Assembly: GCF_000685965.1 (NCBI RefSeq)
Contig: NZ_JMLE01000035.1
Span: 1-40,101, forward strand
Reading direction: 5' to 3'
Source: Arthrobacter sp. UNC362MFTsu5.1
GTDB lineage: Bacteria; Actinomycetota; Actinomycetes; Actinomycetales; Micrococcaceae
DNA: 40,101 nt
The notes beneath the pieces are model-generated. The model had not been told where the DNA came from. It saw only the letters and a program-made list of their open reading frames with translations, and did no database searches. Of the stretch, positions 39,855-40,101 are shown one piece after another. Position 1 is the stretch's first letter; each line of letters opens with the position of its first letter. A program made the position numbers and the translations under genes.

Positions 39855-40101
39855 CAGCTGCCTTCCGGCATCACGTAGCTGGCGCCCTGGCGGATGCCGG
39901 AGGGCCAGCGGGTGGTCACGGTCTTGGTCTTGGTGTAGAAACGGAACGCGTCGGCCCCGTGCTGGTTCAGGTCCCCGAAGCCGGAGGCCTTCCAGCCACC
40001 GAACGTGTAGTAGGCGATCGGCACCGGGATGGGCACGTTGATGCCCACCATACCCACCTGCACACGGCTGGCGAAGTCACGGGCGGCGTCGCCGTCGCGG
40101 G
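39854..40101 (-). CDS. mmsA: Methylmalonate-semialdehyde dehydrogenase, C-terminal part
   Basis: The C-terminal 81 codons of an aldehyde dehydrogenase, cut by the window edge. VQVGMVGINVPIPVPIAYY, FGGWKASGFGDLNQHGADAF and YTKTKTVTTRW are the exact type of the CoA-acylating methylmalonate-semialdehyde dehydrogenase, where the 'N-V-P-I-P-V-P' segment is diagnostic. It converts methylmalonate semialdehyde to propionyl-CoA, the last step of valine breakdown (and of the inositol route for malonate semialdehyde). It is upstream of the hydrolase, sharing one base. Confidence 0.92.
   Translation of the reverse strand, partial: RDGDAARDFASRVQVGMVGINVPIPVPIAYYTFGGWKASGFGDLNQHGADAFRFYTKTKTVTTRWPSGIRQGASYVMPEGS

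Overview
The window is high-GC actinobacterial DNA, most like the Arthrobacter/Pseudarthrobacter group of Micrococcaceae. This is inferred from protein character only: an actinobacterial CtaF-type oxidase subunit, DUF1990, DUF1304 and DUF1761 proteins, many LacI/TetR/MarR/LuxR regulators, GTG starts and ATGA gene overlaps. No rRNA, tRNA or CRISPR array was seen.

Left part (1-5.6 kb): the 3' end of a carbohydrate-binding-type gene, a small protein of a mobile-element-associated kind, a LacI regulator, then about 1.2 kb of decayed DNA. That stretch holds a frameshifted serine recombinase with GAGAC repeats upstream and a frameshifted hypothetical gene. A DUF4265 protein, two small membrane genes (one broken at a T run), an alpha/beta hydrolase and a RibD/DHFR-like reductase with a frameshifted end follow.

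Sugar locus (5.8-8.9 kb): a Gfo/Idh/MocA dehydrogenase and a hydroxypyruvate-isomerase-like TIM barrel form a coupled pair on the minus strand, divergent from their probable LacI regulator. Two identical 14-bp operator-like sites lie 48 bp apart between them.

Middle accessory part (8.9-26.3 kb): mostly single genes for small membrane proteins, an SRPBCC-like protein, DUF1990, an ABM monooxygenase, a SHOCT protein, a free-standing GyrB-ATPase-like protein, a lipoprotein, a SUFU-type protein, DNA polymerase IV, an SDR lacking the usual catalytic residues, a protein made of two alpha/beta hydrolase domains in tandem, DUF1304, a LuxR regulator, a TetR-cyclase-like-lipoprotein operon with an operator, a secreted valine-rich protein with a long structured leader, a decayed P-loop kinase gene, a lone CtaF, a GNAT acetyltransferase and a second RibD/DHFR-like reductase.

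Right part (26.3-40.1 kb): an acyl-CoA dehydrogenase diverges from an acyl-CoA ligase plus MarR regulator across a palindrome. Then come DUF1761, a methyltransferase, and a sulfonate-type uptake and monooxygenase operon (binding protein, permease, ATPase, flavin monooxygenase, aldo/keto reductase). In this operon the ATPase gene is fused in frame to the C-terminal half of a second flavin monooxygenase and lacks the ABC signature and Walker B. The window ends in a minus-strand valine/isobutyrate catabolic operon: mmsA (partial), 3-hydroxyisobutyryl-CoA hydrolase, mmsB and enoyl-CoA hydratase.

The strongest oddity is the ABC-ATPase/monooxygenase chimera. Several single-base frameshifts, some in homopolymers, mean that either decay or base-calling errors must be considered here.
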